DNA of 64,000 nt from Haemophilus parainfluenzae (lineage in GTDB: Bacteria; Pseudomonadota; Gammaproteobacteria; Enterobacterales; Pasteurellaceae), in the NCBI RefSeq assembly GCF_014931275.1, contig NZ_CP063110.1:186001-250000 (forward strand), written 5' to 3'. Positions 1 to 10,067 of this stretch are shown piece after piece (positions within the stretch are counted from its first letter, which is position 1; every line of letters starts with the position of its first letter). The notes beneath the pieces are model-generated. The model ran no database searches. It saw nothing but the letters and a program-made list of their open reading frames with translations, and was not told the DNA's origin. The position numbers were made by a program, and so were the translations under genes.

Positions 1-21
1 TGAATTTTACAGGTAATTTTT

Positions 22-525
22 ATGATGAAATCAATCAAAGCGATCTGCTTAGTTGGGGCAACTGCCTTTTTAACTGCTTGTGGTTGGCACTTCGATAATG
101 GTGCTGCTGTTCCGGCGGAATTAAAAACAATGGCCCTTGAAAGTAGCGACCCATACAGTGAAATGTCAATGGCAATGCGTAAGCAACTGCTTAGCAACAA
201 CGTAAACCTTGTTCCTGCAAAACAAGGTGTGCCAGTGTTGCGTTTAAATAAACAGACTTCGAGCGATAAAGTGGCGTCAGTCTTTAAACAAGGCCGTGAA
301 GCAGAAAAAGTACTGACCCTTGATGTTGAGGCTAGCGTGCGTTTAGCAAATGGGGAAACCTATCCAATCTCTGCAAAAATCAACCGCACTTTCTTTGATA
401 ACTCTCGTGCTGCATTAGCAAAATCAGCTGAGCGCGATGTGATTTGGAATGATATGCGTGAACAAGCGGCTCGCCAGTTAATTAATAAAATGGCCGCCTT
501 GCAACATCAAGTTCAAGGAAAATAA
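22..525 (+). CDS. lptE: LPS-assembly lipoprotein LptE
   Basis: Outer-membrane lipoprotein that plugs the LptD barrel and takes part in delivering LPS to the cell surface. The 167-residue product starts with a short signal peptide ending in a lipobox (FLTAC, Cys20) followed by GWHF, the usual start of mature LptE/RlpB. A CAGGT ribosome-binding stretch lies 7 nt before the first of two adjacent ATG codons. The stop overlaps the holA start (TAATG), so the two are translationally coupled, as in other gammaproteobacteria. Assignment rests on the lipobox, size and holA linkage. Confidence 0.92.
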   Translation: MMKSIKAICLVGATAFLTACGWHFDNGAAVPAELKTMALESSDPYSEMSMAMRKQLLSNNVNLVPAKQGVPVLRLNKQTSSDKVASVFKQGREAEKVLTLDVEASVRLANGETYPISAKINRTFFDNSRAALAKSAERDVIWNDMREQAARQLINKMAALQHQVQGK

Positions 526-1562
526 TGAACCGCATTTTTCCTGAGCAACTAGCCTCTAACCTGAACAGCCATTTAGCGAAAGTCTATTTTTTGGTTGGGA
601 CAGATCCCCTGTTGCTCAGTGAAAGTGAAGATCTCATTCATCAAGCAGCCCTTCTTCAAGGTTTTGATGAAAAAAATCAAATCATCATAGATACTAATAC
701 TGACTGGCCTGCCTTAATTGAGGCCAGCCAATCTATGGGGCTCTTCTTTAATAAGCAAATTTTCATTCTTAATTTACCCGAGAATTTGACCGCACTTTTA
801 CAGAAAAACCTTCAGCAATTTATCAGTGGATTAAATGAAGATAGCTTGCTTGTTCTCACCTTGCCTAAATTGTCTAAAGTAGCCGAAAAACAAGAGTGGT
901 TTATTCAGGCAAATCAACTTGATCCGCAATCTGTGATCGTGAACTGCCAAACGCCGAGTTCAGAACAGCTTTCTCGTTGGGTGAAGCATCGTACAAAAAA
1001 CATGGGATTATCAGCTGATGAGGAAGCCATTCAACTACTTTGTTACAGCTATGAAAATAATCTCCTGGCATTGAAACAAGCGTTACAGCTTTTAGATTTG
1101 CTTTATCCTGATCACAAACTCACTTATAACCGCGTTAAATCCGTCGTAGAGCAATCTTCAGTCTTTACCCCTTTCCAATGGATTAATGCTTTGTTATCAG
1201 GCAAGGCTAATCGCTCAAAGCGAATTTTGCAAGGTTTACAAGCTGAAGATGTGCAACCTGTCATTTTATTACGTACTTTGCAACGTGAACTGCTCACCTT
1301 GTTAGAATTAACAAAACCACAGCAACGTAATCCATCTCTTAAAACGGAATTACCAACACAGACACTCAAAGCGGATTTTGACCGTCTCAAAATTTGGCAA
1401 AGTCGTCGTCCTCTTTATACAGCGGCAATACAACGACTCACCTATCAAAAGCTCTTTGAAATATTGCAAAAGTTGGCAGATATTGAGCGCACAACCAAGC
1501 AAGAATACGGTCAAGACGTGTGGGTAAAATTGGCAGACTTATCGGTTAAATTTTGCTTATAA
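525..1562 (+). CDS. holA: DNA polymerase III delta subunit
   Basis: Delta subunit of the clamp loader, which opens the beta clamp during replication. The 345-residue length matches the family. The N-terminal part ([25 protein letters not shown]) and the middle (LLCYSYENNLLALKQALQLL) are typical of HolA. There is no conserved ATP-binding P-loop, as expected because delta is not an ATPase. It overlaps lptE by one base and ends at a strong terminator. Confidence 0.95.
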   Translation: MNRIFPEQLASNLNSHLAKVYFLVGTDPLLLSESEDLIHQAALLQGFDEKNQIIIDTNTDWPALIEASQSMGLFFNKQIFILNLPENLTALLQKNLQQFISGLNEDSLLVLTLPKLSKVAEKQEWFIQANQLDPQSVIVNCQTPSSEQLSRWVKHRTKNMGLSADEEAIQLLCYSYENNLLALKQALQLLDLLYPDHKLTYNRVKSVVEQSSVFTPFQWINALLSGKANRSKRILQGLQAEDVQPVILLRTLQRELLTLLELTKPQQRNPSLKTELPTQTLKADFDRLKIWQSRRPLYTAAIQRLTYQKLFEILQKLADIERTTKQEYGQDVWVKLADLSVKFCL

Positions 1563-1592
1563 AAAAATCTCGGCGTTAACCGAGATTTTTTA
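1561..1592. terminator. Bidirectional rho-independent terminator
   Basis: Seven-base stem ATCTCGG/CCGAGAT with loop CGTTAA, preceded by an A run and followed by a T run. It lies directly between the convergent holA and LTA-synthase-like genes and can serve both. Confidence 0.9.
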
Positions 1593-3257
1593 TTATTGTG
1601 CAATTTTTAAATCTTGATACAGATAATTTCGATAACTATTCACTAAATCCATATCCTCTGCATCTTCGAGCTTACCTTGGCTTAACTGACGCATAGCGAT
1701 ATTTGCTCGCATAAAGTCATCTTTCGGTGATAAACCTGCCACATCAAGTAACACGCCACCAACAAAGGCTAAATCTAAGAAATCTTGCTGTTGAACAAAG
1801 TCAGTTTTACGATTAGTTCTAACCACAAATTGAGTCACATAATCTGGATTTACAAAATTACCTTTTTTCGGTGGAAGCTGATTATCAAAAGCGACTTGGT
1901 GATCACCAAAATAACCGAATACATAAGGTGTTTCACGCGATTTTAAATAATCATTTAAACCTTCAATCGCCTCATTAAGGCTATCAATACGATCAATATA
2001 ATCGTTCAAGCAAGAAATCGCTTTTCCTCCTAAACGCTTACTCGCCAAATTAAAATGGTTTAGCATATTCGTGTTGTAAGGGCCATGCTCTTTCATCGTG
2101 AGCACATAAACAAACATGGGCTGTTGTACATTTTCCAATGATGGATGCTGTTTCTGCAAAATCAGTTTGGTGTAATACATCATCTCTTCACTGCTAATAT
2201 GCCAAAGATTTTTGCTGATTGATGCGGGATAGCCTAAATCTTGTGGTTGCAACATCAAATCAAAACCAAAGTGGTCATAAGCAGGTTTTGCGTTGTAGTT
2301 ACCTTTCGTAAAAGGCGATAACGCCACGCAAAAATAGCCTTGCTCACGAAGGTTTTTAATAAAACCCGTCTGTAAGTGTGGGACAACAGAATAAAACACC
2401 CCACTTGCTAAAGCACCAAAATCAGTTGAAGGCACCCCTGCAAGGAAAGCAAATTCAGATTTCCACGTTGCGCCGCCCACCGTATGTACACGCAATGGAC
2501 TCACAAATGCGGTATCTTCTTGCTTATTAAACATCGAAAATGGCGGGATGGTTTCCGCATCAAAATCAAATTGATGAGGATTCAAGGTTGATTCTTGTAA
2601 ACAAACCACAATGTCGGGTTTTTCTGCACTTTCAGTTTTACTCTCAGCCTTTTCATTTAAAAGTGCGGTCATTTTTTCTTTAAATTTTTGGCTATTACCT
2701 TCAAATTCTGGCACTTTAAAGAATACGCCACGACAAGACATTGGTAAGTTTAAAAAGACATCTCGGCCATCATCTGGCAATGAATCCAGCCAGACTTTTG
2801 TTGCATCTGGATCTTTAGAATAATGCCACATTAACCCAAAGCTCGTTGCAGCGAGTATTGCTGCAAATACACGAAATCCAGTTGCGGCACTTTCTGCATC
2901 TGACCAGCCAAAGACTGCATAGCCAAGTAGGCCTAATAGCCCCAACACGCCGAAAATCGCCCCTTTATAATGTAAAAGGGTTTCCCAATTTCGCCAGTCT
3001 GTCACGAGCCAAAAATCTGAAATGAGTAAAGGTTGTTTGTAGTAATGAATTTTCATTCGATGGAATAGCATCAACACAACAAAAAGCACGGACGCAAAAT
3101 TCAATCCGCGTTGCCATTGACCAGTTATCGCAAACATTGAGCTAAACAATAAAACGAATAATGCAATCGCAAAAAAATATGTCCAACGATAGTGCGAATT
3201 GACGATAAAAATCACCGTCGCAATAAAAAATAAACTCAGAAAAATACTTGAAATCAT
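1593..3257 (-). CDS. Sulfatase-fold membrane phosphoethanolamine transferase (Lpt6-like)
   Basis: 554 residues. About five hydrophobic segments fill the first 150 residues, followed by a periplasmic sulfatase/LTA-synthase-type domain. Visible active-site features are the metal/nucleophile region PDIVVCLQESTLNP (about residues 212-225), the GATWKSEF stretch and the late metal-binding GYFGDHQ (about 450). This architecture adds phosphoethanolamine or glycerol phosphate to surface glycolipids. In Haemophilus the closest named member is Lpt6, which decorates the LPS inner core. That assignment is an inference from architecture and host, since other LTA-synthase-like members look similar. It lies downstream of mutT on the same strand. 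Confidence 0.65.
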   Translation of the reverse strand: MISSIFLSLFFIATVIFIVNSHYRWTYFFAIALFVLLFSSMFAITGQWQRGLNFASVLFVVLMLFHRMKIHYYKQPLLISDFWLVTDWRNWETLLHYKGAIFGVLGLLGLLGYAVFGWSDAESAATGFRVFAAILAATSFGLMWHYSKDPDATKVWLDSLPDDGRDVFLNLPMSCRGVFFKVPEFEGNSQKFKEKMTALLNEKAESKTESAEKPDIVVCLQESTLNPHQFDFDAETIPPFSMFNKQEDTAFVSPLRVHTVGGATWKSEFAFLAGVPSTDFGALASGVFYSVVPHLQTGFIKNLREQGYFCVALSPFTKGNYNAKPAYDHFGFDLMLQPQDLGYPASISKNLWHISSEEMMYYTKLILQKQHPSLENVQQPMFVYVLTMKEHGPYNTNMLNHFNLASKRLGGKAISCLNDYIDRIDSLNEAIEGLNDYLKSRETPYVFGYFGDHQVAFDNQLPPKKGNFVNPDYVTQFVVRTNRKTDFVQQQDFLDLAFVGGVLLDVAGLSPKDDFMRANIAMRQLSQGKLEDAEDMDLVNSYRNYLYQDLKIAQ

Positions 3258-3279
3258 AATAAATAAATTTGATTAAATG

Positions 3280-3687
3280 TTATTTGACACTTTCAGCCAC
3301 TAAACGCTGAATCAGCTTCAAATTGGCTGGTGGGAATTGCCCTGCATCAAGCTCCCCTTGTTCAAGCCAGAAGCCTTCCTGGCCTTCGCGTCCAAAAGGC
3401 TCGCCGATCCATTCTGTGACCAAGTAAAAACTAAAATCTAAAATTTTGGTTGGATATTCAAATTGAAAACATTCGTACAGTTCAGCATTTAAAATATGAA
3501 TGCCAATCTCTTCTTCCAATTCTCTTTTTAAGGCTTCTTCAGGGGTTTCACCTGCATCAACTTTACCACCTGGAAATTCTAATGCCTGTGCAAAATCTTG
3601 CCCTTCTAAACGCTGGGTCAAATATAGCTGCCCAAATTCATTACGAATAATCCCTGCCGCAACTTGAATGATAGGCTTACTCATCAT
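3280..3687 (-). CDS. mutT: 8-oxo-dGTP diphosphatase MutT (Nudix)
   Basis: Sanitises the nucleotide pool by hydrolysing 8-oxo-dGTP to the monophosphate. The 135-residue protein has a complete Nudix box starting GGKVDAGE and continuing to RELEEEIGI (about residues 40-63). Length and the C-terminal LKLIQRL are typical of MutT. It follows secA on the same strand, the same order as in E. coli and H. influenzae, but a strong inverted repeat separates them. Confidence 0.93.
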   Translation of the reverse strand: MMSKPIIQVAAGIIRNEFGQLYLTQRLEGQDFAQALEFPGGKVDAGETPEEALKRELEEEIGIHILNAELYECFQFEYPTKILDFSFYLVTEWIGEPFGREGQEGFWLEQGELDAGQFPPANLKLIQRLVAESVK

Positions 3688-3708
3688 TTTTCCTTATCTC
3701 AAAAGTAG

Positions 3709-3764
3709 AAAGAGCGGTCATTTTTAGCGGTGTTTTAAAACACGCAAAAATTTAACCGCTCTTT
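3709..3764 (-). terminator. Nested inverted repeat, probable secA terminator
   Basis: Outer arms AAAGAGCGGT (3709-3718) and ACCGCTCTTT (3755-3764) enclose a second perfect palindrome GTGTTTTAAAACAC (3730-3743). It lies between secA and mutT. The outer arms resemble an uptake-sequence pair with one changed base. Confidence 0.6.
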
Positions 3765-3771
3765 TCCTTAA

Positions 3772-6468
3772 CTAAGCATATCGGGCTTTATTGCCGTGAC
3801 AATGCTTGTATTTTTTACCTGACCCACAAGGACAAGGTTCATTACGTCCAATATGGCGATCTGAATAGTCCTCGCTTCGAGCTTGCTCTGTGTTTTCACC
3901 TACAGGATGATGCGTTTGAGCTTCACGCTCAGCCATTGCTTGACGTGCACGTTCTGCTTCTTCCATCTCTTCCTGCGTACGTACTTTCACACGAGTGAGT
4001 GTCGTAATCACATGATGTTTTAAAGAATCTAACATTTCAGTAAACATACGGAAAGATTCTTTTTTGTACTCTTGTTTTGGATCTTTTTGCGCATAACCAC
4101 GTAAATGGATACCTTGACGTAAATAATCCATTGCAGCCAAGTGCTCTTTCCAGAGTTCATCAAGGGTTTGTAACATCACGCCTTTTTCGAAATGACGCAT
4201 GGTTTCTTCACCCGCAAGCGCTTCTTTCGCTTTGTATTCATCTTCCGCTTCTTGAATAATGCGCTCACGCAAGTTTTCTTCGTGAAGATTATTATTTTCT
4301 TCTAACCAATGTTCAATTGGTAACTCAAGGCCAAACTCTTGCGCTAAACGCTCTTCTAAGCCTTTAATATCCCATTGTTCTTCCAACGATTGCGGTGGAA
4401 TATACTGGTCAATCACATCGTTAAATACATCGCTGCGGATTGCTTTAATAGTCTCTGAAATATCATCATTATCGAGCAAGTAATTACGTTGTTCGTAAAT
4501 CGCATGACGTTGGTCGTTCGCTACATCATCATATTCAAGCAAGTTTTTACGACCATCAAAGTGGAACGCTTCTACTTTCGCTTGCGCTGATGCGATCACT
4601 TTAGCAAGAAGCTTAGACTCCATCGCTTCGCCTGGTTGAGTGAAGGCTTTACGCATCATATTCAATTTACCTTCATTCAGATAAATACGCATTAAGCCAT
4701 CTTCTAAAGAAAGGTAGAAACGTGAAGAACCTGGGTCACCTTGACGACCTGAACGACCACGCAACTGGTTATCAATACGACGGGATTCATGACGCTCTGT
4801 TCCGATAATATGTAAACCACCGGCTTGCATTACGATCTCGTGATTTTTCTCCCACTCAGCTTTGATTGCCTCAATTTGCTCTGGTGTTGGATTATCCAAT
4901 TTTGCCACTTGAGCTTTCCAGTTACCGCCCAGGATAATATCAGTACCACGACCTGCCATATTGGTTGCAATGGTTACCGCACCTGGTGCCCCCGCTTCAG
5001 CAACGATTTCCGCTTCTTGTGCGTGGAATTTTGCATTCAATACATTGTGTTTGATGCCCGCTTTATCTAACGCTTGAGAAAGCATTTCTGATTTTTCAAC
5101 TGATACGGTACCCACAAGAACCGGTTGATTGCGAGCAACGCAGTCTTTGATATCTTCAATAATCGCATTAAATTTGTATTCTTCATTCTCAAACATGACG
5201 TCCGTACGATCATCACGAATCATTGGACGGTTGGTTGGGATAACGACAGTTTCTAAACCATAGATTTGTTGGAATTCAAAGGCTTCGGTATCTGCTGTAC
5301 CTGTCATACCCGCTAATTTGTCATAAAGGCGGAAGTAGTTTTGGTAAGAAATAGAGGCAACAGTTTGGTTTTCGCTCTTAATTTCTACCCCTTCTTTCGC
5401 TTCGATCGCTTGGTGTAAGCCATCAGACCAACGACGACCTGCCATTGTACGACCAGTGTGTTCATCGACGATCACGATCTCGCCATCTTTCACGATATAG
5501 TCTACATCGCGCTCAAATAAGGTGTTTGCTCGTAATGCCGCCATAACATGGTGTAACAATACAATACGCGCAGGTGAATAAAGTGAATCACCTTCAGGCA
5601 TTAAACCTTGTTCGATTAACCAATTCTCTACTTTTTCTTGACCACGCTCAGTCAAATACGCCTGTTTGGTTTTAAGATCTAAGGTGTAATCGCCTTCACC
5701 GGTATATTCTTCGGTGTCTTCTTTTTCTTGCTTAACTAAATTCGGAATTAATTTATTTACCGCAATATAAAGCTCTGAACTGTCTTCCGCATGACCTGAA
5801 ATAATCAACGGCGTACGTGCTTCATCGATTAAGATTGAGTCCACCTCATCCACTAACGCATAACCTAAATGACGTTGGAAACGCTCTTCTTTAGAATGCG
5901 CTAAGTTATCACGAAGGTAATCGAAACCTAATTCGCTGTTTGTCGCGTATGTAATATCAGCCGCATAAGCTTCACGTTTTGCTTCAGGCGGTAAGCCAGG
6001 GATATTCACCCCAACAGTCATACCTAAGAATTCAAATAACGGACGGTTGGTATCCGCATCACGACGTGCTAAGTAATCATTCACTGTCACAACATGTACG
6101 CCTTTACCTTCTAACGCCATCAAATAACAAGGCAAGGTTGCGGTTAAGGTTTTACCTTCACCCGTACGCATCTCAGCGATACAACGGTTTGTTAACACCA
6201 TACCACCAATTAATTGCACATCGAAATGACGCATACCGAGTACACGTTTACCCGCTTCACGCACGGTAGCAAACGCTTCAGGTAAAAGTTGTTGTAAGGT
6301 TTCACCGTTAGCTAAACGGCTACGGAACTCGTCAGTTTTTGCTCTTAATTCATCATCACTTAATGCTTCAAAAGCCGGCTCCATTTTGTTGATTTTCGCA
6401 ACTTGTTTTCTTAATTTACGTAAAATACGGTCGTTACGGCTACCAAAAATTTTTGTTAAAAAACTCAT
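3772..6468 (-). CDS. secA: Preprotein translocase ATPase SecA
   Basis: Motor ATPase that drives proteins through the SecYEG channel. The full-length 898-residue protein has a Walker A-type MRTGEGKT (about residue 102), the [15 protein letters not shown] region (about 209), MAGRGTDI and [13 protein letters not shown] helicase motifs, and the C-terminal zinc motif [12 protein letters not shown] used for SecB and lipid contact. Translation is probably controlled by the upstream secM gene through an mRNA hairpin in the 74-nt gap (6504-6519). Confidence 0.98.
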   Translation of the reverse strand: MSFLTKIFGSRNDRILRKLRKQVAKINKMEPAFEALSDDELRAKTDEFRSRLANGETLQQLLPEAFATVREAGKRVLGMRHFDVQLIGGMVLTNRCIAEMRTGEGKTLTATLPCYLMALEGKGVHVVTVNDYLARRDADTNRPLFEFLGMTVGVNIPGLPPEAKREAYAADITYATNSELGFDYLRDNLAHSKEERFQRHLGYALVDEVDSILIDEARTPLIISGHAEDSSELYIAVNKLIPNLVKQEKEDTEEYTGEGDYTLDLKTKQAYLTERGQEKVENWLIEQGLMPEGDSLYSPARIVLLHHVMAALRANTLFERDVDYIVKDGEIVIVDEHTGRTMAGRRWSDGLHQAIEAKEGVEIKSENQTVASISYQNYFRLYDKLAGMTGTADTEAFEFQQIYGLETVVIPTNRPMIRDDRTDVMFENEEYKFNAIIEDIKDCVARNQPVLVGTVSVEKSEMLSQALDKAGIKHNVLNAKFHAQEAEIVAEAGAPGAVTIATNMAGRGTDIILGGNWKAQVAKLDNPTPEQIEAIKAEWEKNHEIVMQAGGLHIIGTERHESRRIDNQLRGRSGRQGDPGSSRFYLSLEDGLMRIYLNEGKLNMMRKAFTQPGEAMESKLLAKVIASAQAKVEAFHFDGRKNLLEYDDVANDQRHAIYEQRNYLLDNDDISETIKAIRSDVFNDVIDQYIPPQSLEEQWDIKGLEERLAQEFGLELPIEHWLEENNNLHEENLRERIIQEAEDEYKAKEALAGEETMRHFEKGVMLQTLDELWKEHLAAMDYLRQGIHLRGYAQKDPKQEYKKESFRMFTEMLDSLKHHVITTLTRVKVRTQEEMEEAERARQAMAEREAQTHHPVGENTEQARSEDYSDRHIGRNEPCPCGSGKKYKHCHGNKARYA

Positions 6469-6503
6469 AATTTCTCTTTCAAATAAAAAATAAAAAGGAT
6501 CAT

Positions 6504-6519
6504 CCGATTAAAAAATCGG
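6504..6519 (-). promoter_or_regulatory. secM-secA intergenic hairpin
   Basis: CCGATT/AATCGG six-base stem with an AAAA loop, about 36 nt upstream of the secA start codon and 24 nt after the secM stop. In E. coli a hairpin in this position hides the secA ribosome-binding site until ribosomes stall on secM. Here the visible hairpin is short and does not itself contain the AAAGAGAA preceding secA, so a larger fold would be needed. Function is inferred from position. Confidence 0.5.
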
Positions 6520-6542
6520 TTCGTTCAAAAATAAAAAGAAAA

Positions 6543-6860
6543 TTAAATGATGGCTGGGCCGGCACGAATAGGGGCAAAAACAGGAAATTCCGCCGCGATA
6601 AAGTGCGGTTGAATTTTTTCGTGTTTTTGATTGGAATGGGTTTTGTGATTTGCTGGCTGAGGTTGAACCTGCAATGCTTGACGAATTTCACGCACCGCAA
6701 TCAACATATGTTGTTCAGATGATGTTTGGTAATTTTCGCCACTCATATTTGATGAAGGCTGAGCCTCCAATCCCTGAGCAACAGGTAAAGCAAAAATCGC
6801 AATCATGCTTAACAGCAACTGCGACCAGAAATTTGTTTTACCTTTGTTTGATTTCATCAT
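6543..6860 (-). CDS. secM: SecM-type secretion monitor with divergent arrest peptide
   Basis: 105 residues immediately upstream of secA. An N-terminal signal/anchor (NFWSQLLLSMIAIFALPVAQ) is followed by a polar middle and a C-terminus ending FAPIRAGPAII. E. coli SecM ends with the stalling motif FxxxxWIxxxxGIRAGP. Here the RAGP core is kept, but the distal W-I element is missing and is replaced by a compact FAPIRAGP. The closest known shape is the short arrest motif described for the Mannheimia SecM. Expected role: nascent-chain stalling relieved by SecA-dependent pulling, which exposes secA for translation. It is the smallest and least conserved gene in the operon and is easily missed. Confidence 0.82.
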   Translation of the reverse strand: MMKSNKGKTNFWSQLLLSMIAIFALPVAQGLEAQPSSNMSGENYQTSSEQHMLIAVREIRQALQVQPQPANHKTHSNQKHEKIQPHFIAAEFPVFAPIRAGPAII

Positions 6861-6932
6861 CTTATTGTCTCTGACAAAATTTGTGTGTATTGTATCGGAA
6901 ATTCAACGTAAAGTCATTATTGGGGTATTTTT

Positions 6933-7253
6933 GTGGAAAACAAGCATGAGCGTTATCAAAAAGCCATGAATATTATTGATGTGCTAGAAGGATCACAATT
7001 TGCCAAAATCATGCAGAAAGGGTTAATGTTGAATGAACTGAATCAAAACATCAGCCGTCTTTTCCCTCGAGAATTTAAAGGACTCTTCCGGTTAGGCTCC
7101 ATCACAGATGGGAAACTCTTTATCGAAGTCAAAAGCGCGGTCGTTCGCCAAGGAATTTTATTTCGCCAACGCGAATTACTCACTGCAATTCAACCGACTT
7201 ATCCCGAAGTAAAAGGATTTGAGATTAAAATCAACCCGGAATTAACCTGCTAA
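6933..7253 (+). CDS. DUF721/DciA-like protein
   Basis: 106 residues starting at GTG, with a GGGG ribosome-binding stretch about 7 nt upstream; the next in-frame ATG is codon 12. The sequence contains the DUF721 pattern: a helix followed by GxLFIEVKSAVVRQGILFRQRELL. DciA proteins load or assist the replicative helicase DnaB in bacteria without DnaC. It is divergent from secM and convergent with dam, ending two bases from the dam stop. Family assignment is moderate because the protein is short and lacks the long C-terminal extension of some DciA proteins. Confidence 0.7.
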   Translation: MENKHERYQKAMNIIDVLEGSQFAKIMQKGLMLNELNQNISRLFPREFKGLFRLGSITDGKLFIEVKSAVVRQGILFRQRELLTAIQPTYPEVKGFEIKINPELTC

Positions 7254-7254
7254 A

Positions 7255-8109
7255 CTAACCTTTAAAGATAGCGATTAATTCTTTTACTTTGACTCGTTTT
7301 TCTGAAGATTGACTGATCGAGCGCTGTACTTTAACGCGTTTGAATTTTGCCCCTTTATAAATCTCACGTGTAAATTTCGTATCGTGGTTAGAAATCACGA
7401 CGGAAATTTGCTTTTCTTTTTGTGCTTTCTTTGCACATTCCGCTAAATTCTTTTGATGCTCAAGACCAAAAGCATTCCCCGCATATCCAGTAAAATTAGT
7501 ATCTTGCGGAAGCGGTGCATAAGGCGGATCACAGTAGATCACGCTATGCTTATCCGCTAATTCAAACGTTTGTTGAAAATCAGCACATAAAAAGACCGCA
7601 CTTTGTGCCTTATGAGCAAAATAGCGCAATTCATCTTCAGGGAAATAATGGGTTTTATAAGCCCCAAAGGGTACATTAAACTCATTTTTACTGTTATAAC
7701 GGCATAATCCGTTAAACCCAAAACGATTCAAATAAAGGAACAACACCGAACGCTCGAAAGGATCGGTGGATTGATTAAAGGCTTCACGCTGTGCGTAATA
7801 ATAGTCGGCTGTATTGGCATTCTCTGCAAAGAAAATTGGCTTACAAGCCTCAATATAGGCATCCACATTGTCTTTGACGATATTAAACAAGTTAATCAAA
7901 TCAGGATTAATATCTGCCAAAATATAACGTTCAAAATGGGAATTCAAAAAAACAGCACCCGCGCCAACAAAGGGTTCAATCAAACACTGTTTTCTTTTTG
8001 GAAAGACTCGGTTGAGATCGTCCGTTAAACGAAATTTACCACCCGCCCATTTTAAAAACGGGCGGTGTTTAATTCGAGGTTTCGTTTTGTTATTTTTCGG
8101 ACGCAACAT
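7255..8109 (-). CDS. dam: DNA adenine methyltransferase Dam
   Basis: Methylates the adenine of GATC using S-adenosylmethionine, serving mismatch repair and replication control. The 284-residue protein shows FLKWAGGK (motif X), EPFVGAGAVF (motif I, about 46-55) and the catalytic DPPYAP (motif IV, about 191-196). It sits downstream of aroB on the same strand with a 14-nt gap. The damX gene found between aroB and dam in E. coli is absent. Confidence 0.96.
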   Translation of the reverse strand: MLRPKNNKTKPRIKHRPFLKWAGGKFRLTDDLNRVFPKRKQCLIEPFVGAGAVFLNSHFERYILADINPDLINLFNIVKDNVDAYIEACKPIFFAENANTADYYYAQREAFNQSTDPFERSVLFLYLNRFGFNGLCRYNSKNEFNVPFGAYKTHYFPEDELRYFAHKAQSAVFLCADFQQTFELADKHSVIYCDPPYAPLPQDTNFTGYAGNAFGLEHQKNLAECAKKAQKEKQISVVISNHDTKFTREIYKGAKFKRVKVQRSISQSSEKRVKVKELIAIFKG

Positions 8110-8123
8110 GAGAGCAATGACAG

Positions 8124-9212
8124 TTAGTCATGTTGTGTGCAACGCTCAATCGCGTTTAGCACAAGAGATTTGTCAGTATCAGTCGCCACGTAGGCTTGAC
8201 CAAGGGCTTTTAGCAACACTAGACGTAACTTGCCTGCCAACACTTTTTTATCTCGCATCATATGCGGTAAATAATCGTCTGGTTGCATGGTATCAGGCGA
8301 AACGGTCGGCAAATTAGCACGCGCTAAAAGTTTTTCTAAACGTGCAACATCTTCAAAAGAAAGATCGCCTAATTGTTCAGATAACACCGCAGCCATCATA
8401 GTTCCTGCTGCAACAGCTTCACCATGTAACCAGTTTCCGTAACCTAAATGTGTTTCGATCGCATGCCCAAAAGTATGGCCGAGATTTAGTAATGCACGAT
8501 CACCTTTTTCAGTTTCATCACGCGCAACAACATCCGCTTTGATTTGGCAACAACGCGCAATGCAATGCTGCAGTGAATGTTGATTTAACGCAACTAATTC
8601 ATCAATATGTACTTCAAGCCATTCAAAAAAGATATAATCTAAAATCGCCCCATATTTAATGACTTCCGCAAGTCCCGCATTCACTTCACGTTTTGGCAAG
8701 GTATTGAGTGTAAGGGTGTCAATGATCACCGTAGAAGGTTGATAAAATGCCCCAATCATATTTTTGCCCAATTCATGATTAACGGCTGTTTTGCCACCAA
8801 CAGAAGAATCCACTTGGGCTAATAATGTGGTAGGAATTTGAATAAAACGCACGCCACGCTGATAGCTTGCTGCAGCAAAACCTGCCACATCACCAATCAC
8901 ACCACCACCTAATGCAATAATGGTGGTATCTCGCCCATGATTATGCTTTAAAAGTGCGGTAAAAATGAGGTTTAAAGAATCGAGCGTTTTGTATTTTTCG
9001 CCATCAGGCAATAATACCGATTCAACCTGACAGCCGATTTTTTCTAAGGTTTGTGTAACGGTTTCAAGATAATATTGTGCGACGGTTGGATTAGTCACGA
9101 TCATCACTTTATCCCCTTTCTTCAGCGGATAACAGGTTTCATCTTTTAATAAACCTTCGCCAATATAAATGGGATAACGACGTTCTTTTAATTCAACATT
9201 TACGCACAACAT
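8124..9212 (-). CDS. aroB: 3-dehydroquinate synthase
   Basis: Second step of the shikimate pathway: DAHP to 3-dehydroquinate, using NAD and a divalent metal. The 362 residues include [19 protein letters not shown] (about 104-122), the substrate-binding [14 protein letters not shown] (about 145-158) and metal ligands in GHTFGHAIE (about 246-254). It lies 9 nt after aroK, the usual aroKB pair. Confidence 0.97.
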   Translation of the reverse strand: MLCVNVELKERRYPIYIGEGLLKDETCYPLKKGDKVMIVTNPTVAQYYLETVTQTLEKIGCQVESVLLPDGEKYKTLDSLNLIFTALLKHNHGRDTTIIALGGGVIGDVAGFAAASYQRGVRFIQIPTTLLAQVDSSVGGKTAVNHELGKNMIGAFYQPSTVIIDTLTLNTLPKREVNAGLAEVIKYGAILDYIFFEWLEVHIDELVALNQHSLQHCIARCCQIKADVVARDETEKGDRALLNLGHTFGHAIETHLGYGNWLHGEAVAAGTMMAAVLSEQLGDLSFEDVARLEKLLARANLPTVSPDTMQPDDYLPHMMRDKKVLAGKLRLVLLKALGQAYVATDTDKSLVLNAIERCTQHD

Positions 9213-9221
9213 TTTTAATCC

Positions 9222-9764
9222 TTAGAGTGAACCGTTTAAGCCGTTTAGATTATCAATTAAATCAACAATTTGATTAACCATTACTTTGGCATTTTGCTCA
9301 TCTGTTGGCAAAGTAATATCCGCAATTTCTTCGTATAACGGATTACGCACTTTAGCTAAATCTTCAAGCACTTGACGTGGGTCATCAGCCCCTTGTAATA
9401 ATGGGCGCTTTTTATCACGTTGTGTACGTTGATATTGCTTATCTACCGTGGTTTCTAAATAAATGACAATACCACGAGCAGAAAGATAATTACGACTCTC
9501 TTTTGACATCACTGCTCCACCACCTGTGGAAAGCACGACGCCCTGTAATTGAGTTAATTCATTGATAATACGTTCTTCACGCTTACGAAAGCCTTCTTCG
9601 CCTTCTAAATCAAAAATCCAGCTAATGTCTGCTCCCGCTCGTTCCTCAATTACTGCATCTGAATCGACAAAATCCATATTCAATTGTTGCGCAAGCTGAC
9701 GGCCAATGGTGCTTTTACCCGCGCCCATTGGACCTACTAAAAAAATATTACGTTTTTCAGCCAT
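9222..9764 (-). CDS. aroK: Shikimate kinase I
   Basis: Phosphorylates shikimate with ATP. The 180 residues carry the P-loop GPMGAGKST (about 11-19), the shikimate-binding DSD (about 34-36), and [10 protein letters not shown] and STGGGAV (about 80-86). First gene of aroK-aroB-dam on the minus strand; the promoter should lie in the 9765-10067 gap. Confidence 0.97.
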   Translation of the reverse strand: MAEKRNIFLVGPMGAGKSTIGRQLAQQLNMDFVDSDAVIEERAGADISWIFDLEGEEGFRKREERIINELTQLQGVVLSTGGGAVMSKESRNYLSARGIVIYLETTVDKQYQRTQRDKKRPLLQGADDPRQVLEDLAKVRNPLYEEIADITLPTDEQNAKVMVNQIVDLIDNLNGLNGSL

Positions 9765-9929
9765 TGTTATTCTTCTAACTTAAATAATGTTCAAATTAAT
9801 CTTTCCTAATAAAAACTGGCCACCTGAAAAAATGGCAGCCCGAAAGATCACCCAAAAAATAATGAAGATTATCGCAATAAATCCCCCTATGTTTCAACCT
9901 TTAGCGGGAATTTATTTTAAGAAGCACAA

Positions 9930-10016
9930 AAGTGCGGTCAGTTTTTGAGGGATTTTAATGAATGATGAAGTCAAATAGAGTATCGAGATAAAACATCCTA
10001 AAATTTAACCGCACTT
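9930..10016. repeat. Inverted pair of uptake sequences in the aroK-dcuB gap
   Basis: AAGTGCGGT at 9930-9938 and its complement ACCGCACTT at 10008-10016 lie in the 303-bp non-coding stretch 9765-10067. The spacing is too long for a tight terminator. Apart from this pair and the dcuB terminator nothing coding was seen there; it should also hold the aroK promoter, but no convincing -35/-10 pair was identified. Confidence 0.75.
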
Positions 10017-10023
10017 TACAAAC

Positions 10024-10055
10024 AAAAAAGGCCATTCAAACGAATAGCCTTTTCT
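10024..10055 (-). terminator. dcuB terminator
   Basis: AAAAGGC-ATTC/GAAT-GCCTTTT stem around an AAAC loop, with flanking A and T runs, 12 bp past the dcuB stop. Confidence 0.85.
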
Positions 10056-10067
10056 TTTATCAGTTAA

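Noticed and set aside
6500..6700. 66-codon ORF overlapping secM on the same strand
   Set aside because: It lies in another frame of secM, has low-complexity basic composition and no family features; secM explains the region.
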